Below, in pieces: positions 52,511 to 61,608 of a DNA stretch of 64,000 nucleotides. Below the pieces are notes generated by a model. It had not been told where the DNA came from, made no database searches, and saw nothing but the letters and a program-made list of their open reading frames with translations. The stretch lies in the NCBI RefSeq assembly GCF_007293315.1, contig NZ_VLXZ01000005.1, positions 124,001-188,000 on the forward strand, read 5' to 3'. Origin of the DNA: Alkalicoccobacillus porphyridii. Its GTDB lineage: Bacteria; Bacillota; Bacilli; Bacillales; Bacillaceae_D. Every line of letters begins with the position of its first letter. Positions within the stretch are counted from its first letter, which is position 1. The position numbers and the translations under genes were made by a program.

Positions 52511-53494
52511 TTAGAGTGGACTTTTGTTCCCTGCATTATTCTGTTTTTCATTCCAGAGTGTATTTTTTATAAGCAGATATTGCTGCAGCTCATGCATCAT
52601 GTAAACAAGTGCTGAACGGACTTCAAATTCATCTCTTGTGGTAGGTAGCTCCATTTCTTTAAATTGGTCACGCATTTCTTCTAATCTTCCGAGAAAATAG
52701 GGGACATGATTCGTTGGACTCACTGCCTTACTTAAATCCTCAAGAAAGTCTGCAATATCATTACTCTGAGATACTGAACCATGAATAGTGGTGATAAAAG
52801 GCATTAACCGTTCGAGAATTTCAAATTGCTTTTCACGCATATGAAAATAATGATAGTACTGATCATCATCTTTAAGTATTTGATTATCCATTTCTCGGAT
52901 GGCTACGCTTTTACTTTGATTCAATAACTGTACCGTTTCTGAAATTTCAGCTCCAGTCCAATCACTGTCTCCTTGGCGAATATAGGTTGAAAATTCATGC
53001 AAAATGCGGCTGAAATTTTTTTCGATCTTTCGTTTATATTCTCTTAATTGCCGTTCACTACTAGGCATATACAAATTCATTAATAATGCGGTACCGATAC
53101 CAATTACAACAAGTAATGTTTCATTTATGAATAAATCCATACTGGCGTCAGCTCGAGTATACACGTGCAGAACAATGACGGAGCTTGTCACAATACCAAG
53201 ACTTAGCTTTAATGAGACGAGGACCGGGATAAACAACAACATAAATAAACCTAGTACGAGTGGATGATAACCAATGAGTTCAAACATGGTCATGCTAATG
53301 ACCATACCAAGCATACATGCAGCAAAGCGGTGCCACGATACTCGTAAAGAATTTCGTCTAGTGACGGATATGCAAAGAATTGTAATGACTGCCGCCGATC
53401 CAAAAGAATCTAATCCTAATGCATGGGCTATTGATGTTGCCAACAGTACACCAATAGCGGTTTTTATTGTTCGATACCCAATTCTTAGCCTCAT
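52511..53494 (-). CDS. yqjA: Aromatic acid exporter family protein (YqjA-like)
   Basis: The 327-residue protein has six N-terminal membrane helices (IGYRTIKTAIGVLLATSIAHALGL, ITILCISVTRRNSLRVSWHRFAACMLG, and up to about residue 145). A long helical cytoplasmic domain follows. This is the ArAE_1/DUF939 layout of B. subtilis YqjA. It is inferred to export aromatic carboxylates; direct evidence for Bacillus members is limited. Its presence near yqjC and yqjE homologues supports the symbol. Confidence 0.83.
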   Translation of the reverse strand: MRLRIGYRTIKTAIGVLLATSIAHALGLDSFGSAAVITILCISVTRRNSLRVSWHRFAACMLGMVISMTMFELIGYHPLVLGLFMLLFIPVLVSLKLSLGIVTSSVIVLHVYTRADASMDLFINETLLVVIGIGTALLMNLYMPSSERQLREYKRKIEKNFSRILHEFSTYIRQGDSDWTGAEISETVQLLNQSKSVAIREMDNQILKDDDQYYHYFHMREKQFEILERLMPFITTIHGSVSQSNDIADFLEDLSKAVSPTNHVPYFLGRLEEMRDQFKEMELPTTRDEFEVRSALVYMMHELQQYLLIKNTLWNEKQNNAGNKSPL

Positions 53495-53572
53495 CCAATT
53501 TCATCTCCTTGTGGTAGCACCTATTTTACCACGACAATGAGTAAAAGATCAGTTTTGACTTTTTGACATACA

Positions 53573-53608
53573 AAATGGGCTAACAATTTTGTCATTGTTA
53601 GCCCATTT
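53573..53608 (-). terminator. Terminator of the small lipoprotein gene
   Basis: AAATGGGCTAACAAT pairs with ATTGTTAGCCCATTT around TTTGTC. It lies about 35 bases after the stop at 53643, with T-rich sequence beyond. Confidence 0.88.
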
Positions 53609-53642
53609 CTAGTAGTCATTATAATTGCCAACGACTAGTTGA

Positions 53643-53831
53643 TTACATATCAGAATCTTCTTCTCCCATTTCACCACCAGCTGGTTCTTCTTCACCCATC
53701 TCATCACCTGCTGGATCTTGTGCTGGATCAGTTCCTGGCTCCATTTCGTCGCCACCTTCTCCACCACATGCTGCTAGCATACCTACTGAAAAGATTCCTG
53801 CCATCATTGAATAAAGTAACTTTTTACTCAT
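53643..53831 (-). CDS. Very small acidic lipoprotein
   Basis: The 62-residue precursor has a lipoprotein signal (LLYSMMAGIFSVGMLAAC). The mature 42 residues are a low-complexity acidic tail of Gly, Glu, Met, Asp and Pro, with the near-repeat GDEMGEEEPAG and GGEMGEEDS. GAAGGAGG precedes the ATG. Such tails are common on small Bacillus lipoproteins of unknown role. Confidence 0.75.
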   Translation of the reverse strand: MSKKLLYSMMAGIFSVGMLAACGGEGGDEMEPGTDPAQDPAGDEMGEEEPAGGEMGEEDSDM

Positions 53832-54029
53832 TTTGAATTCCTCCTTCAGATTGTTTGTTTATCGTTCTTACTTATTTGATACCCGCCTCGATTGACTTTA
53901 ATCGTTTTCACACCACATTTAGAGATCTCTTTAGATTCATTCATAATTGACTGAAAATAACAAGTCTAAATCCATGGACAAGTACATCTATTAATACAGA
54001 CTGAATGTTTTTTAGAGAGGAGCAATCTT

Positions 54030-54665
54030 ATGACAGCTTTATCAGCGATCATTCTAGGTATCTCTTTAGCTGCCCCTGTTGGTCCAATATGCCTAGAGAT
54101 CATTAACCGAACGCTACGTAGTGGTTTTTTTGGTGGACTTGCCGTAGGAATAGGCGGCATGACAGCAGATGCAATATTTATGATTTCAATCTATTTTGGA
54201 TTAGGAACTGCTTTGACACATGAAACAACCCAGCTCATTCTTAACTTATGTGGTTGTGTATTCCTAGGGTATCTAAGCATTCGTACCTTTAACAAAGCTC
54301 CCCAGTCATTATGGATGGATCGACACCTGATTCGCCCACGAAAAAGTATCTTTATGAAATGCTTTTATACAGGATTAACAATTGCATTAATTAATCCGAT
54401 AAATATAATGTTTTGGTTTGGAATTTATGGTTCCGTATTAAGTGAACTAATTGACCGAGCAAATGGAACCATTCTGCTTGGATACAGTTTGCTCATATTT
54501 CTTGGGATTTTACTTTGGAATATGAACTTGTCCTTTCTAGCCCACTTCTCTTCCTTTTTGATGAAGCAAAACGTGTTGCGGTGGATTAATATTGCCGCAG
54601 CGAGTATGCTCGGTTATTTCTCTATTCATTTTGGATATCAATTTTTCAACTTGATTTCCTCATAG
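54030..54665 (+). CDS. LysE/RhtB family amino-acid exporter
   Basis: The 211-residue protein has six membrane helices. It starts IILGISLAAPVGPICLEIINRTLRSGFFGGLAVGIGGMTADAIF, the LysE signature (APVGPxxLxxxxxxLxxGxxxGxxxGxGxxxxD). FYTGLTIALINPINIMFWFGIYG is the second conserved block. It probably exports amino acids or derivatives. GAGAGGAG precedes the ATG. Confidence 0.9.
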   Translation: MTALSAIILGISLAAPVGPICLEIINRTLRSGFFGGLAVGIGGMTADAIFMISIYFGLGTALTHETTQLILNLCGCVFLGYLSIRTFNKAPQSLWMDRHLIRPRKSIFMKCFYTGLTIALINPINIMFWFGIYGSVLSELIDRANGTILLGYSLLIFLGILLWNMNLSFLAHFSSFLMKQNVLRWINIAAASMLGYFSIHFGYQFFNLISS

Positions 54666-54718
54666 TTTCTGACGATACTAAGAATCAAGAGCAAATTATT
54701 TAGAGAGGAGGAATCCGT

Positions 54719-55090
54719 GTGCGTTATAATCGAGATGAGAGCTTTCGTTACGAGTTCCGCCCGGTGCTTGAAGGTTCTTTTTTAATTCACACTGTGAATC
54801 AAAAAGAGGTACAAGCATCAAATGGAAAGCTATCTATTATTAATTTAAGTCCTAAAGGAATTGGTATTGAAACACAGTACGATTTTCCCGATCCCGTGAA
54901 CTATACCATTACATTGCAAATATCATGTACAATTGATGAGGCGACCCTCACCTTTTTGGGGAACATCCTTTGGAAAAAGACCACCTCCAAAGGGTTTGGC
55001 TACGGTTTAGAGTTATTGACCGATGAAGCGAGTCAAAAAGAAATAATCTCTCAATTAAAAAAACACGCTCTTAAGCAATCTTCTACATAG
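54719..55090 (+). CDS. PilZ domain protein
   Basis: The 123-residue single-domain protein starts at GTG 54719 with GAGAGGAGG upstream. RDESFRYEFR is an approximate RxxxR motif, and INLSPKGIGIET fits the (D/N)xSxxG motif of PilZ domains. KGFGYGLELL is the closing strand. PilZ proteins bind cyclic di-GMP. The first motif is imperfect, so binding is not assured. The next small gene follows by 2 bases. Confidence 0.82.
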   Translation: MRYNRDESFRYEFRPVLEGSFLIHTVNQKEVQASNGKLSIINLSPKGIGIETQYDFPDPVNYTITLQISCTIDEATLTFLGNILWKKTTSKGFGYGLELLTDEASQKEIISQLKKHALKQSST

Positions 55091-55092
55091 CT

Positions 55093-55317
55093 ATGGGCAT
55101 ATTCTTTAAAAAAGAAAAAAATCCTAAGCGAAGTCATGCGGCATTTACTAAAGCACTGAATATCACGTGTTTCTATTTAATGTTCTGCTTATTGTTTTAC
55201 TCAGCTTATTCTTATCACAATGATCACACACTAAGCTTTAGTTTACCTTTACTACTTTCTGGCTTGATAATTTTATATTCATGCTATTTCTTCATAAAAC
55301 AAAAAGAACGATCCTGA
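55093..55317 (+). CDS. Small two-helix membrane protein
   Basis: The 74-residue protein has a basic start (MGIFFKKEKNPKRSH), helices at about 23-42 and 50-67, and a charged end (KQKERS). It sits 2 bases after the PilZ gene, so the two are likely co-transcribed. No family is recognised. Confidence 0.65.
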   Translation: MGIFFKKEKNPKRSHAAFTKALNITCFYLMFCLLFYSAYSYHNDHTLSFSLPLLLSGLIILYSCYFFIKQKERS

Positions 55318-55335
55318 AATTAGTGTTCTAGCTAC

Positions 55336-55388
55336 AAAAAGAGCCGAGCCTCTATGTCGTTAAACTAACATAAAGGCTCGGCTCTTTT
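55336..55388. terminator. Bidirectional terminator
   Basis: AAAAAGAGCCGAGCCT pairs with AGGCTCGGCTCTTTT, with further pairing inside. It lies between the PilZ operon and the convergent BCCT gene. Confidence 0.92.
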
Positions 55389-55445
55389 ATGTTTAGGAGA
55401 GTTTGGACACAGTTTAGTCATTTCTCCGTCTCGTTACACTAGAGT

Positions 55446-57119
55446 TTATGGTTTATCTTCGTTTGACTCATTTGATTTCTGTTCTTCCTGAATCTCCTGT
55501 TTTACTTCTTCATAAACTTCTTCCTTAAGCTCTTCATATAAGTCATCTCTTAAATCATCCTTTACCTCTGACTTAATATATTCGAGCTGCTGCGTCCTTC
55601 TTTTGCGCTTCTCATAAGCATGATCTCTTCCCATCATGATAAACACAGCTATAATCATAAAGATCAGAATGAATGCAAAAGGTAATGCCGCGGTGAGGGC
55701 CGCTGTTTGGAGAGCATCAAGTCCTCCTTCCCCACTAATTAATAGAACAGCTGCTGTACCAGCTATTAAGGCTCCCCATAGTACCTTTAGCTTAAAGCCG
55801 GGATTTAAATTACCACCCGAAGTCATTGATCCAAGTACAAATGCCGCTGAATCCGCAGAAGTTACAAAAAAGATGAGAACAAGAATAATTGCTATTCCGC
55901 TAATTAAGGCTGTTAAAGGAAGCTGTTCTAACAACACAAACATAGCCACTTCCACCTCATCAGCGACAATACTCGCCAGGCCTGCATTACCATACATCTC
56001 AAAATATAAACCTGATCCACCAAATGTTGTGAACCAAATGACAGCCAGAATCGTTGGGACAAGAAGCACACCTGCCATAAATTCTCTTACTGTTCTACCC
56101 TTAGATATACGTGCAATAAATAAACCGATAAACGGGGACCATGACATATGCCACGCCCAGAAGAAAATGGTATTTGTACCGAGCCATTCACTTTCACTAA
56201 AGGGTGTCATCGTCAGAGACATCGATACAATGCTTGATACATATCCCCCTAAAGTGGACACAAAGTTCTCTAATATAAATAACGTTGGACCTGTAAAAAG
56301 AACAAAAAGAAGCAAAAATCCAGCTATAACTAAATTAATATTACTTAATCGTTTAATACCTTTATTAATTCCTTTTACCGCTGAAAAAATAAATAATATT
56401 GTAACCACCGCAATAACAACGAGTTGAACGTAAATATTGTTAGGCAATGCTGTAACGTATGAAAGACCTCCGGAAATTTGTAGGGCGCTTAAACCAAATG
56501 TTGTAGCTACTCCTGCACATGTTGCAATGACTGCTAATATATCAATCATACGGCCGATCCAACCGTTCACCCTATTACCTAATAAAGGATAGAATGCGGA
56601 ACTAATTAATGCTGGCCTGTTTTTACGGTACTGCACGTAAGCCAGTGTTAAACCAACAATTGAGAAAGCACCCCAAGCATGTAATCCCCAATGAAATACT
56701 CCATATCTTAAACCAGCCTCAGCAGACTGAACCGTTTCAGGCTGTAGACCTACCGGTGTATCTAAATAATATAATAGCGGTTCTGCCACACCAAAAAATA
56801 CAAAACCTACACCTAAACCTGACGCGAATAGCATCCCGACCCATGATAACCATGAGTGCTCAGGCTCGTCCTCGTTTTTACCTAACTTGATTTTTCCAAA
56901 TGGTGAAACAGCCAAACCTAAACCAATTAAGACAAAAGCGGATAACAATAGCATATAGAACCAGCCAAATGTTTCAATGACCCAATCTAATGCGACTCCA
57001 GAAGCACTTGCTAACACGCCAGGGAAAAAAGCCCCCCAGAATATTAATAATCCCATTACAGTTGTGGATATATAGAGCACACTCTTTGAGTGATTGCTCC
57101 CCTGATTTTCAGTGGACAT
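55446..57119 (-). CDS. BCCT family osmolyte transporter
   Basis: The 557-residue protein has twelve membrane helices. GLGVGFVFFGVAEPLLYYLDTP and FFWAWHMSWSPFIGLFIARISKGRTVREF are BCCT signatures (Trp-rich substrate site and the connecting segment). VTSADSAAFVLGSMTSGG follows. A C-terminal tail of about 50 residues is charged and helical (DDLRDDLYEELKEEVYEEVKQEIQEEQ), as in osmosensing members. It imports betaine or a related compatible solute with sodium or protons; the exact solute is not readable. Confidence 0.92.
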   Translation of the reverse strand: MSTENQGSNHSKSVLYISTTVMGLLIFWGAFFPGVLASASGVALDWVIETFGWFYMLLLSAFVLIGLGLAVSPFGKIKLGKNEDEPEHSWLSWVGMLFASGLGVGFVFFGVAEPLLYYLDTPVGLQPETVQSAEAGLRYGVFHWGLHAWGAFSIVGLTLAYVQYRKNRPALISSAFYPLLGNRVNGWIGRMIDILAVIATCAGVATTFGLSALQISGGLSYVTALPNNIYVQLVVIAVVTILFIFSAVKGINKGIKRLSNINLVIAGFLLLFVLFTGPTLFILENFVSTLGGYVSSIVSMSLTMTPFSESEWLGTNTIFFWAWHMSWSPFIGLFIARISKGRTVREFMAGVLLVPTILAVIWFTTFGGSGLYFEMYGNAGLASIVADEVEVAMFVLLEQLPLTALISGIAIILVLIFFVTSADSAAFVLGSMTSGGNLNPGFKLKVLWGALIAGTAAVLLISGEGGLDALQTAALTAALPFAFILIFMIIAVFIMMGRDHAYEKRKRRTQQLEYIKSEVKDDLRDDLYEELKEEVYEEVKQEIQEEQKSNESNEDKP

Positions 57120-57258
57120 ATGTACAAACCAACCCCTTCTATTTGTGCTTTATATCTTATCTATTCTTACCCTAAGAAATAGAAAATTAAAACGCAAGAT
57201 GATAAGTTCTCCCCTTTTTTATTTTAGCCTACGACTTATTAAGCAAGGAGGTGATCAA

Positions 57259-57465
57259 ATGAATGATCAACGCACACGTTTAGTCTTGCAATTCCATGTT
57301 GGCCAAGATGATGAAGGAAAAGAGCTTTTCTCAACGAAATCCTATCAAAACATCCTTGGCGAAGCATCGGATTCAGCTCTTACAGCTGTCGCAGAAGCGC
57401 TTATTTCATTGCAAGAATTCCAAATCTACAGCATTTCACGTCAAAACACGTATGTACTAGACTAA
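57259..57465 (+). CDS. DUF1659 family protein
   Basis: The protein has 68 residues from ATG 57259 with an ideal AAGGAGGTGATCAA site. RLVLQFHVGQDDEGKELFSTKSYQNI and ALTAVAEALISLQEFQIYSI are the DUF1659 pattern. It is the first of three tiny genes (DUF1659, DUF2922, YvrJ) that recur together in Bacillaceae. The function is unknown. Confidence 0.82.
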   Translation: MNDQRTRLVLQFHVGQDDEGKELFSTKSYQNILGEASDSALTAVAEALISLQEFQIYSISRQNTYVLD

Positions 57466-57500
57466 CAAAACACTAAACATTTTAAAAGGAGGATTTCAGA

Positions 57501-57722
57501 ATGAGTAAAAAAATTGATCTTTTATTTACGAACCAAGAAGATCGTCAAGTAACGATCTCAATTGATAACCCTGCTGAGCCAGTTGATGTGGAACTCGTTC
57601 AGGCAGTTATGGAGACCATTATTAGCGAAAATGTATTTGTTTCATCAGGTGGTACGCTGACAGCCATAAGAGGTGCTCGCCTTGTTGATCATCAAGTGAC
57701 AGATATCCCAGTTGGGCAGTAA
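57501..57722 (+). CDS. DUF2922 family protein
   Basis: The 73-residue protein has KKIDLLFTNQEDRQVTISIDNPAEPVDVELVQAVMETIISENVFVSSGGTLTAIRGARLVD, the DUF2922 signature. AAAGGAGG precedes the ATG. It lies 35 bases after the DUF1659 gene and 4 before the YvrJ gene. The two soluble proteins look alike in layout and may be distantly related partners. Confidence 0.85.
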   Translation: MSKKIDLLFTNQEDRQVTISIDNPAEPVDVELVQAVMETIISENVFVSSGGTLTAIRGARLVDHQVTDIPVGQ

Positions 57723-57726
57723 GTAA

Positions 57727-57885
57727 ATGAATAGTATGGAGCTCTGGGTCCCGTTGTTAAGTGAATATGGTTTCCCGATAATGGTTACTCTCTATCTTCT
57801 AAATCGTTTAGAACGGAAGCTGGATCGAGTGACTGAGGCTGTCGAAACACTGCCTGCTAAACTTCAACAGTCGCCCAATGCTTAA
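57727..57885 (+). CDS. YvrJ family small membrane protein
   Basis: The 52-residue ORF starts at ATG 57727, 4 bases after the DUF2922 stop. It begins MNSMELWVPLLSEYGFPIMV, continues with a helix ending in YLLNRLERKLDRV, and has a short amphipathic tail. The GFPIxxxxYLLxRLExKLD pattern is that of YvrJ. It anchors the trio at the membrane. There is no separate ribosome site; translation is probably coupled. Confidence 0.8.
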   Translation: MNSMELWVPLLSEYGFPIMVTLYLLNRLERKLDRVTEAVETLPAKLQQSPNA

Positions 57886-57985
57886 TTCTCTCGAGCCTGG
57901 GAGATATGAGATTATTTAATCGAAAACAAGGCTCGGACTGAGGTATTATTACTACGAGAAAAGCTGAACTATGTTGGATGATGTG

Positions 57986-58028
57986 CACCTCGTAAGTTAG
58001 AGTAAAATCTAATTTGCGGGGTGTTTTT
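57986..58028 (+). terminator. Terminator-like hairpin after the YvrJ trio
   Basis: CACCTCGTAAGTTAGA pairs with TCTAATTTGCGGGGTG around GTAAAA, followed by TTTTT. It lies 100 bases past the YvrJ stop; the bases between show no gene. Confidence 0.8.
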
Positions 58029-58042
58029 ATGTACATACGAGG

Positions 58043-58096
58043 AGAATTTTGGGTAACTGAATATCTGTTCTTCGCCGCCGCCCCGGGCACGTAAGC
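58043..58096. repeat. Fragment of the 81-bp repeat arm
   Basis: GAATTTTGGGTAACTGAATATCTG followed by TTCTTCGCCGCCGCCCCGGGCACG parallels the left arm at 33748 (GAATTGGTGGGTATCTGAGTATCGG, TTCTTCGCCACCGCTCCCG). The end of the arm is lost. It occupies the gap between the YvrJ terminator and msrA. Confidence 0.65.
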
Positions 58097-58190
58097 CTCT
58101 CAAGCGTATCCTTCTATAAATTGAGGCACACTATGATATAGTAGAGACTCAAACGTATCTCTTAGTTTTCAGTGAAAGGAATGGTGTAGT

Positions 58191-58733
58191 TTGGCAGATC
58201 ACTCAATTTATCAAAAGGCAACCTTTGCTGGAGGGTGTTTTTGGTGTATGGTTAAGCCGTTTGACTCTTATGAAGGAATTGAATCTGTGATTTCAGGTTA
58301 TACCGGCGGAGAGACAGAAAATCCAACCTATGAAGAAGTTTGTAGTGAAACAACAGGTCACTATGAGGCTGTTCAAATAACATTTAATCCTGAAGTATTT
58401 AGTTATGAGAAATTACTTGAAGTCTTTTGGCAGCAAATTGATCCAACTGATTCAGGTGGTCAATTTTTTGATCGTGGTCATTCTTACAAAACCGCTATTT
58501 TCTACCATTCAGAGGAGCAAAAAGAAGCCGCATTGGCTTCTCGACAAACTCTTGAAAATAGCGACCGATTCAAACAAACAATTGTAACAGATATTCTTCC
58601 AGCCAAACCTTTTTATCCGGCTGAAGATTATCATCAGGACTATTATCGTAAGAATCCGCTTCGATATAAAATGTATCGTAAGGGTTCCGGCCGAGAAGCA
58701 TATATTCAATCACATTGGGGGAATTCAGAATGA
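58191..58733 (+). CDS. msrA: Peptide methionine sulfoxide reductase A
   Basis: The 180-residue enzyme reduces methionine-S-sulfoxide. [16 protein letters not shown] has the catalytic Cys; [23 protein letters not shown] and [18 protein letters not shown] are conserved. I see no C-terminal resolving Cys pair as in E. coli; Cys51 is a candidate. The TTG start at 58191 has AAAGGAATGGTG upstream. It overlaps msrB as ATGA. Confidence 0.94.
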   Translation: MADHSIYQKATFAGGCFWCMVKPFDSYEGIESVISGYTGGETENPTYEEVCSETTGHYEAVQITFNPEVFSYEKLLEVFWQQIDPTDSGGQFFDRGHSYKTAIFYHSEEQKEAALASRQTLENSDRFKQTIVTDILPAKPFYPAEDYHQDYYRKNPLRYKMYRKGSGREAYIQSHWGNSE

Positions 58734-59167
58734 GTAAAACATCAAAAGAAGATCTAAAGAAGACATTAAGTCCCATTCAATATGAAGTTACTCAAAACAA
58801 CGGAACAGAGCCTCCTTTTCGAAATGAATATTATGACCTTGAGGAAGATGGAATTTATGTAGATGTTGTTTCCGGCAAACCACTTTTTAGCTCAACAGAC
58901 AAATATGATGCTGGGTGTGGTTGGCCGAGCTTCACTAAACCAATTGTTGAAGAAGAGGTTTTAGAAAAAGAAGACCGTAGTCATTTTATGGTGCGTACAG
59001 AGGTTCGCAGCAAAGAAGCTGACTCCCATTTAGGACATGTCTTTAATGATGGACCTGGACCTAACGGACTAAGATACTGCATCAATTCAGCTGCCCTTCG
59101 CTTTGTACCAAAACAAGAGCTTGATGAGCAAGGCTATGGCTTATATAAAAAGTTGTTTGACGAATAA
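58730..59167 (+). CDS. msrB: Peptide methionine sulfoxide reductase B
   Basis: The 145-residue enzyme starts at ATG 58730, overlapping the msrA stop. It reduces methionine-R-sulfoxide. [23 protein letters not shown] and [15 protein letters not shown] with the catalytic Cys are the MsrB signatures. The four zinc-binding Cys of many MsrBs are absent, as in B. subtilis. A strong hairpin follows. Confidence 0.95.
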   Translation: MSKTSKEDLKKTLSPIQYEVTQNNGTEPPFRNEYYDLEEDGIYVDVVSGKPLFSSTDKYDAGCGWPSFTKPIVEEEVLEKEDRSHFMVRTEVRSKEADSHLGHVFNDGPGPNGLRYCINSAALRFVPKQELDEQGYGLYKKLFDE

Positions 59168-59218
59168 AGAAGAAAAGAATCGAAAAAGCTTGTGGAATTT
59201 TTAAAGCAGAACAAGATT

Positions 59219-59256
59219 AGTGGGTAAGGTCATTGATGACCTTACCCACTTTTTTA
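59219..59256 (+). terminator. Terminator of msrA-msrB
   Basis: AGTGGGTAAGGTCA pairs with TGACCTTACCCACT around TTGA, then TTTTTT. The stem core TAAGGTCATTGATG also occurs (inverted, one base different) in the hairpin at 29533. Confidence 0.92.
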
Positions 59257-59443
59257 CTTTTTTAAAGTGTGGTTAAAAGCTCAGCTAGACTTTCTCTCGA
59301 ATCCAGTATCCCCCCACGGAAACCGGAGTATCTTTCCGTTGTGCACCCAAAACTCTTCCTTTAAAATAACGTTTTCATTTAAGAAAGCTCTTATTTCTGG
59401 TATGATTAATATGTTGAAAATAAGTGAAAAAGGGTGACGTATT

Positions 59444-60832
59444 GTGCAAACAAGAACAGAAAAAGACACAATTGGAGAAATCCAAGTACCTGCTGATCGA
59501 TTTTGGGGAGCGCAAACACAGCGTAGCTTAGAGAATTTTAAAATAGGTCAGGAAAAGATACCATTAGAAGTTGTTTATGCATTTGTTCACTTAAAAAAAG
59601 CAGCTGCTATCGTAAATGGTTCATTAAAAGGACTTGAAAAAGAGAAAGTTGAGGCCATTACGGTTGCTGCCGATCAAATACTTGAAGGTCAGCATGATGA
59701 TCATTTTCCACTAGTTGTGTGGCAAACGGGTAGTGGCACACAATCAAATATGAACGTGAATGAAGTGATTGCCTACATAGCAAATCAATGGCTTAAAGAA
59801 AATGGCCACGACGATGTAAAGGTTCATCCAAACGATGATGTTAATCGTTCTCAAAGTTCAAATGATACGTTTCCAACTGCCATGCACGTGGCAACCGTTG
59901 TTTATGTAGAAAATCATCTATTACCTGCTGTGCATACATTTAAGCAAACTCTATTAGAAAAAGAAAAAGCGTTTGAACACGTAATTAAGATTGGTCGTAC
60001 GCATCTTCAAGATGCAACACCGCTTACATTTGGTCAAGAAATTAGTGGCTGGAGAAGAATGCTTGAGAAATGCGAGACGATGATCGAACAAAGTACAGAA
60101 CATGTCAGAGAGCTTGCCATTGGCGGAACGGCGGTAGGAACTGGCTTAAATGCTCCCCCGGAGTTTGCAGAGCAGGTGTCAGCCCAGCTTTCAAAACAAA
60201 CAGGTGCTACCTTTAAGGCCTCTCAAAACCATTTTCACTCATTAACAAGTCACGATGAATTGGTTCATCTGCATAGTGCGCTTAAAGCACTTGCCGCGGA
60301 TGCGTTTAAAATTGCGAACGATATTCGCCTTCTTGCAAGTGGACCTCGCTGTGGAATTGGTGAAGTCATTATTCCTGCTAATGAACCAGGAAGCTCAATT
60401 ATGCCAGGTAAAGTAAACCCAACTCAAAGTGAAGCATTAACCATGGTTGCTACTCAAATCTTCGGAAATGATGCTGCAGTTGGATTTGCTGCGAGCCAAG
60501 GTCACTTTCAATTAAATGTATTCAAACCGGTTATCATCTACAATGTACTTCAATCCATGAGATTGCTCGCAGATGGGTTGCATAGCTTTAATGATAAATG
60601 CTTAATCGGGTTGGAGCCAGATGAAGAGAAAATGACTCAATATCTAAATGAGTCCTTAATGCTCGTTACAGCCCTTAACCCTCATATTGGATATGAGAAT
60701 GCAGCTAAAATAGCTAAAAAGGCTCATACTGAACGAACTACATTAAAAGAAGCTGCTATCAGCACGGGACTTTTAACAGAAAAAGAGTTTGATGCAGCTG
60801 TTCGTCCTGAAGAAATGATTCACCCTAAATAA
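59444..60832 (+). CDS. fumC: Class II fumarate hydratase
   Basis: The 462-residue enzyme starts at GTG 59444 with AAAGGGTG upstream. [50 protein letters not shown] and the signature [13 protein letters not shown] (catalytic Ser loop) identify FumC. It interconverts fumarate and malate in the citric acid cycle, without an iron-sulfur cluster. It is monocistronic. Confidence 0.96.
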   Translation: MQTRTEKDTIGEIQVPADRFWGAQTQRSLENFKIGQEKIPLEVVYAFVHLKKAAAIVNGSLKGLEKEKVEAITVAADQILEGQHDDHFPLVVWQTGSGTQSNMNVNEVIAYIANQWLKENGHDDVKVHPNDDVNRSQSSNDTFPTAMHVATVVYVENHLLPAVHTFKQTLLEKEKAFEHVIKIGRTHLQDATPLTFGQEISGWRRMLEKCETMIEQSTEHVRELAIGGTAVGTGLNAPPEFAEQVSAQLSKQTGATFKASQNHFHSLTSHDELVHLHSALKALAADAFKIANDIRLLASGPRCGIGEVIIPANEPGSSIMPGKVNPTQSEALTMVATQIFGNDAAVGFAASQGHFQLNVFKPVIIYNVLQSMRLLADGLHSFNDKCLIGLEPDEEKMTQYLNESLMLVTALNPHIGYENAAKIAKKAHTERTTLKEAAISTGLLTEKEFDAAVRPEEMIHPK

Positions 60833-60840
60833 TGAATATC

Positions 60841-60876
60841 AAAAAACAGGCATGAGTTAATCTCCGCCTGTTTTTT
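60841..60876. terminator. Bidirectional terminator after fumC
   Basis: AAAAAACAGGC pairs with GCCTGTTTTTT around a 14-base loop. Its right arm overlaps the last codons of the convergent XRE gene. Confidence 0.88.
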
Positions 60877-61102
60877 GTGTGTCTAATACATTACTTGTTT
60901 CTTTTCTTCCATATCTAGTTGCAGTAAATATATCCTCAAGTTGAACATTATAAACATTAGCGATAAGAAGCGCTCGCTCAGAACTAATTTGTCTCTTTCC
61001 TGTTTCAATTTGAGAAAGATAACCAGCAGAGATCCCAATTTTTGTAGCGGCTAATTCCAAACTATAACCAAGCTCCTGCCTCGCTTTTTTTACCAAGCTC
61101 AT
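60857..61102 (-). CDS. XRE family HTH regulator
   Basis: The protein has 81 residues from ATG 61102; a GTG three bases earlier is possible. The single HTH_3 domain is VKKARQELGYSLELAATKIGISAGYLSQIETGKRQISSERALLIANVYNVQLEDIF. A short polar tail follows. It is divergent from a second XRE gene across 170 bases with repeated ACTTTGC motifs. The pair may cross-regulate. Confidence 0.82.
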   Translation of the reverse strand: MSLVKKARQELGYSLELAATKIGISAGYLSQIETGKRQISSERALLIANVYNVQLEDIFTATRYGRKETSNVLDTQKTGGD

Positions 61103-61208
61103 CACATGCTCACATCCTGCTCCTAAATATCATTGTACTTTGCCTTCAATGTATTATAATGCATTTTGCGTAATCGTCAATTCATTATGAGTAACAAATA
61201 TATATTAT

Positions 61209-61237
61209 TTGGCACTTTGCACTACGCAAAGTATAAT
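61209..61237 (+). promoter_or_regulatory. Promoter with embedded operator for the 61276 XRE gene
   Basis: TTGGCA (61209-61214) and TATAAT (61232-61237) are 17 bases apart. An inverted repeat, ACTTTGC-ACTAC-GCAAAGT (61214-61232), fills the spacer. A further ACTTTGC lies at 61137-61143 nearer the divergent XRE gene. An XRE repressor bound here would block this promoter. Confidence 0.72.
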
Positions 61238-61275
61238 AGATCTATATCATGATAATGAAATGAGGAGATTTATTC

Positions 61276-61596
61276 ATGTTTGCCTCTCGCTTGCGTGAAC
61301 AAAGATTACAAAACGGCTTAACAATGAAACAATTAGGTGAGAGTATGAACCTTGCACCCTCTACCATCTCTGGCTATGAAAATGGTACAAGGAAGCCTGA
61401 CATGGATATATTGTATTTATTAGCGGATACCTTTGATGTATCTGTTGACTACCTATTAGGTCGTTCCGATCAATCTAATTCTCATTCACCTGCTATTGTA
61501 GGAACAACTAACAATCAAACCCTTACGGTAAGTATGGATGAAATGGAATACCTTAAAGAAAGTTTAATGGTTTTTCGTAAATATAGGCAGGGTTAA
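61276..61596 (+). CDS. XRE family HTH regulator
   Basis: The 106-residue protein has the N-terminal HTH RLREQRLQNGLTMKQLGESMNLAPSTISGYENGTRKPDMDILYLLADTFDVSVDYLLGRSD. The C-terminal extension of about 35 residues ends LTVSMDEMEYLKESLMVFRKYRQG, a possible dimerisation helix. It resembles Xre/SinR-type Bacillus repressors. GAGGAG precedes the ATG. It is likely autorepressed through the ACTTTGC palindrome. Confidence 0.85.
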   Translation: MFASRLREQRLQNGLTMKQLGESMNLAPSTISGYENGTRKPDMDILYLLADTFDVSVDYLLGRSDQSNSHSPAIVGTTNNQTLTVSMDEMEYLKESLMVFRKYRQG

Positions 61597-61608
61597 GTAC
61601 TCATCACA

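Noticed and set aside
55636-56427. A 263-codon plus-strand ORF.
   Set aside because: It is antisense to the BCCT transporter gene, whose membrane helices and signatures are unmistakable; the reverse frame is a shadow.
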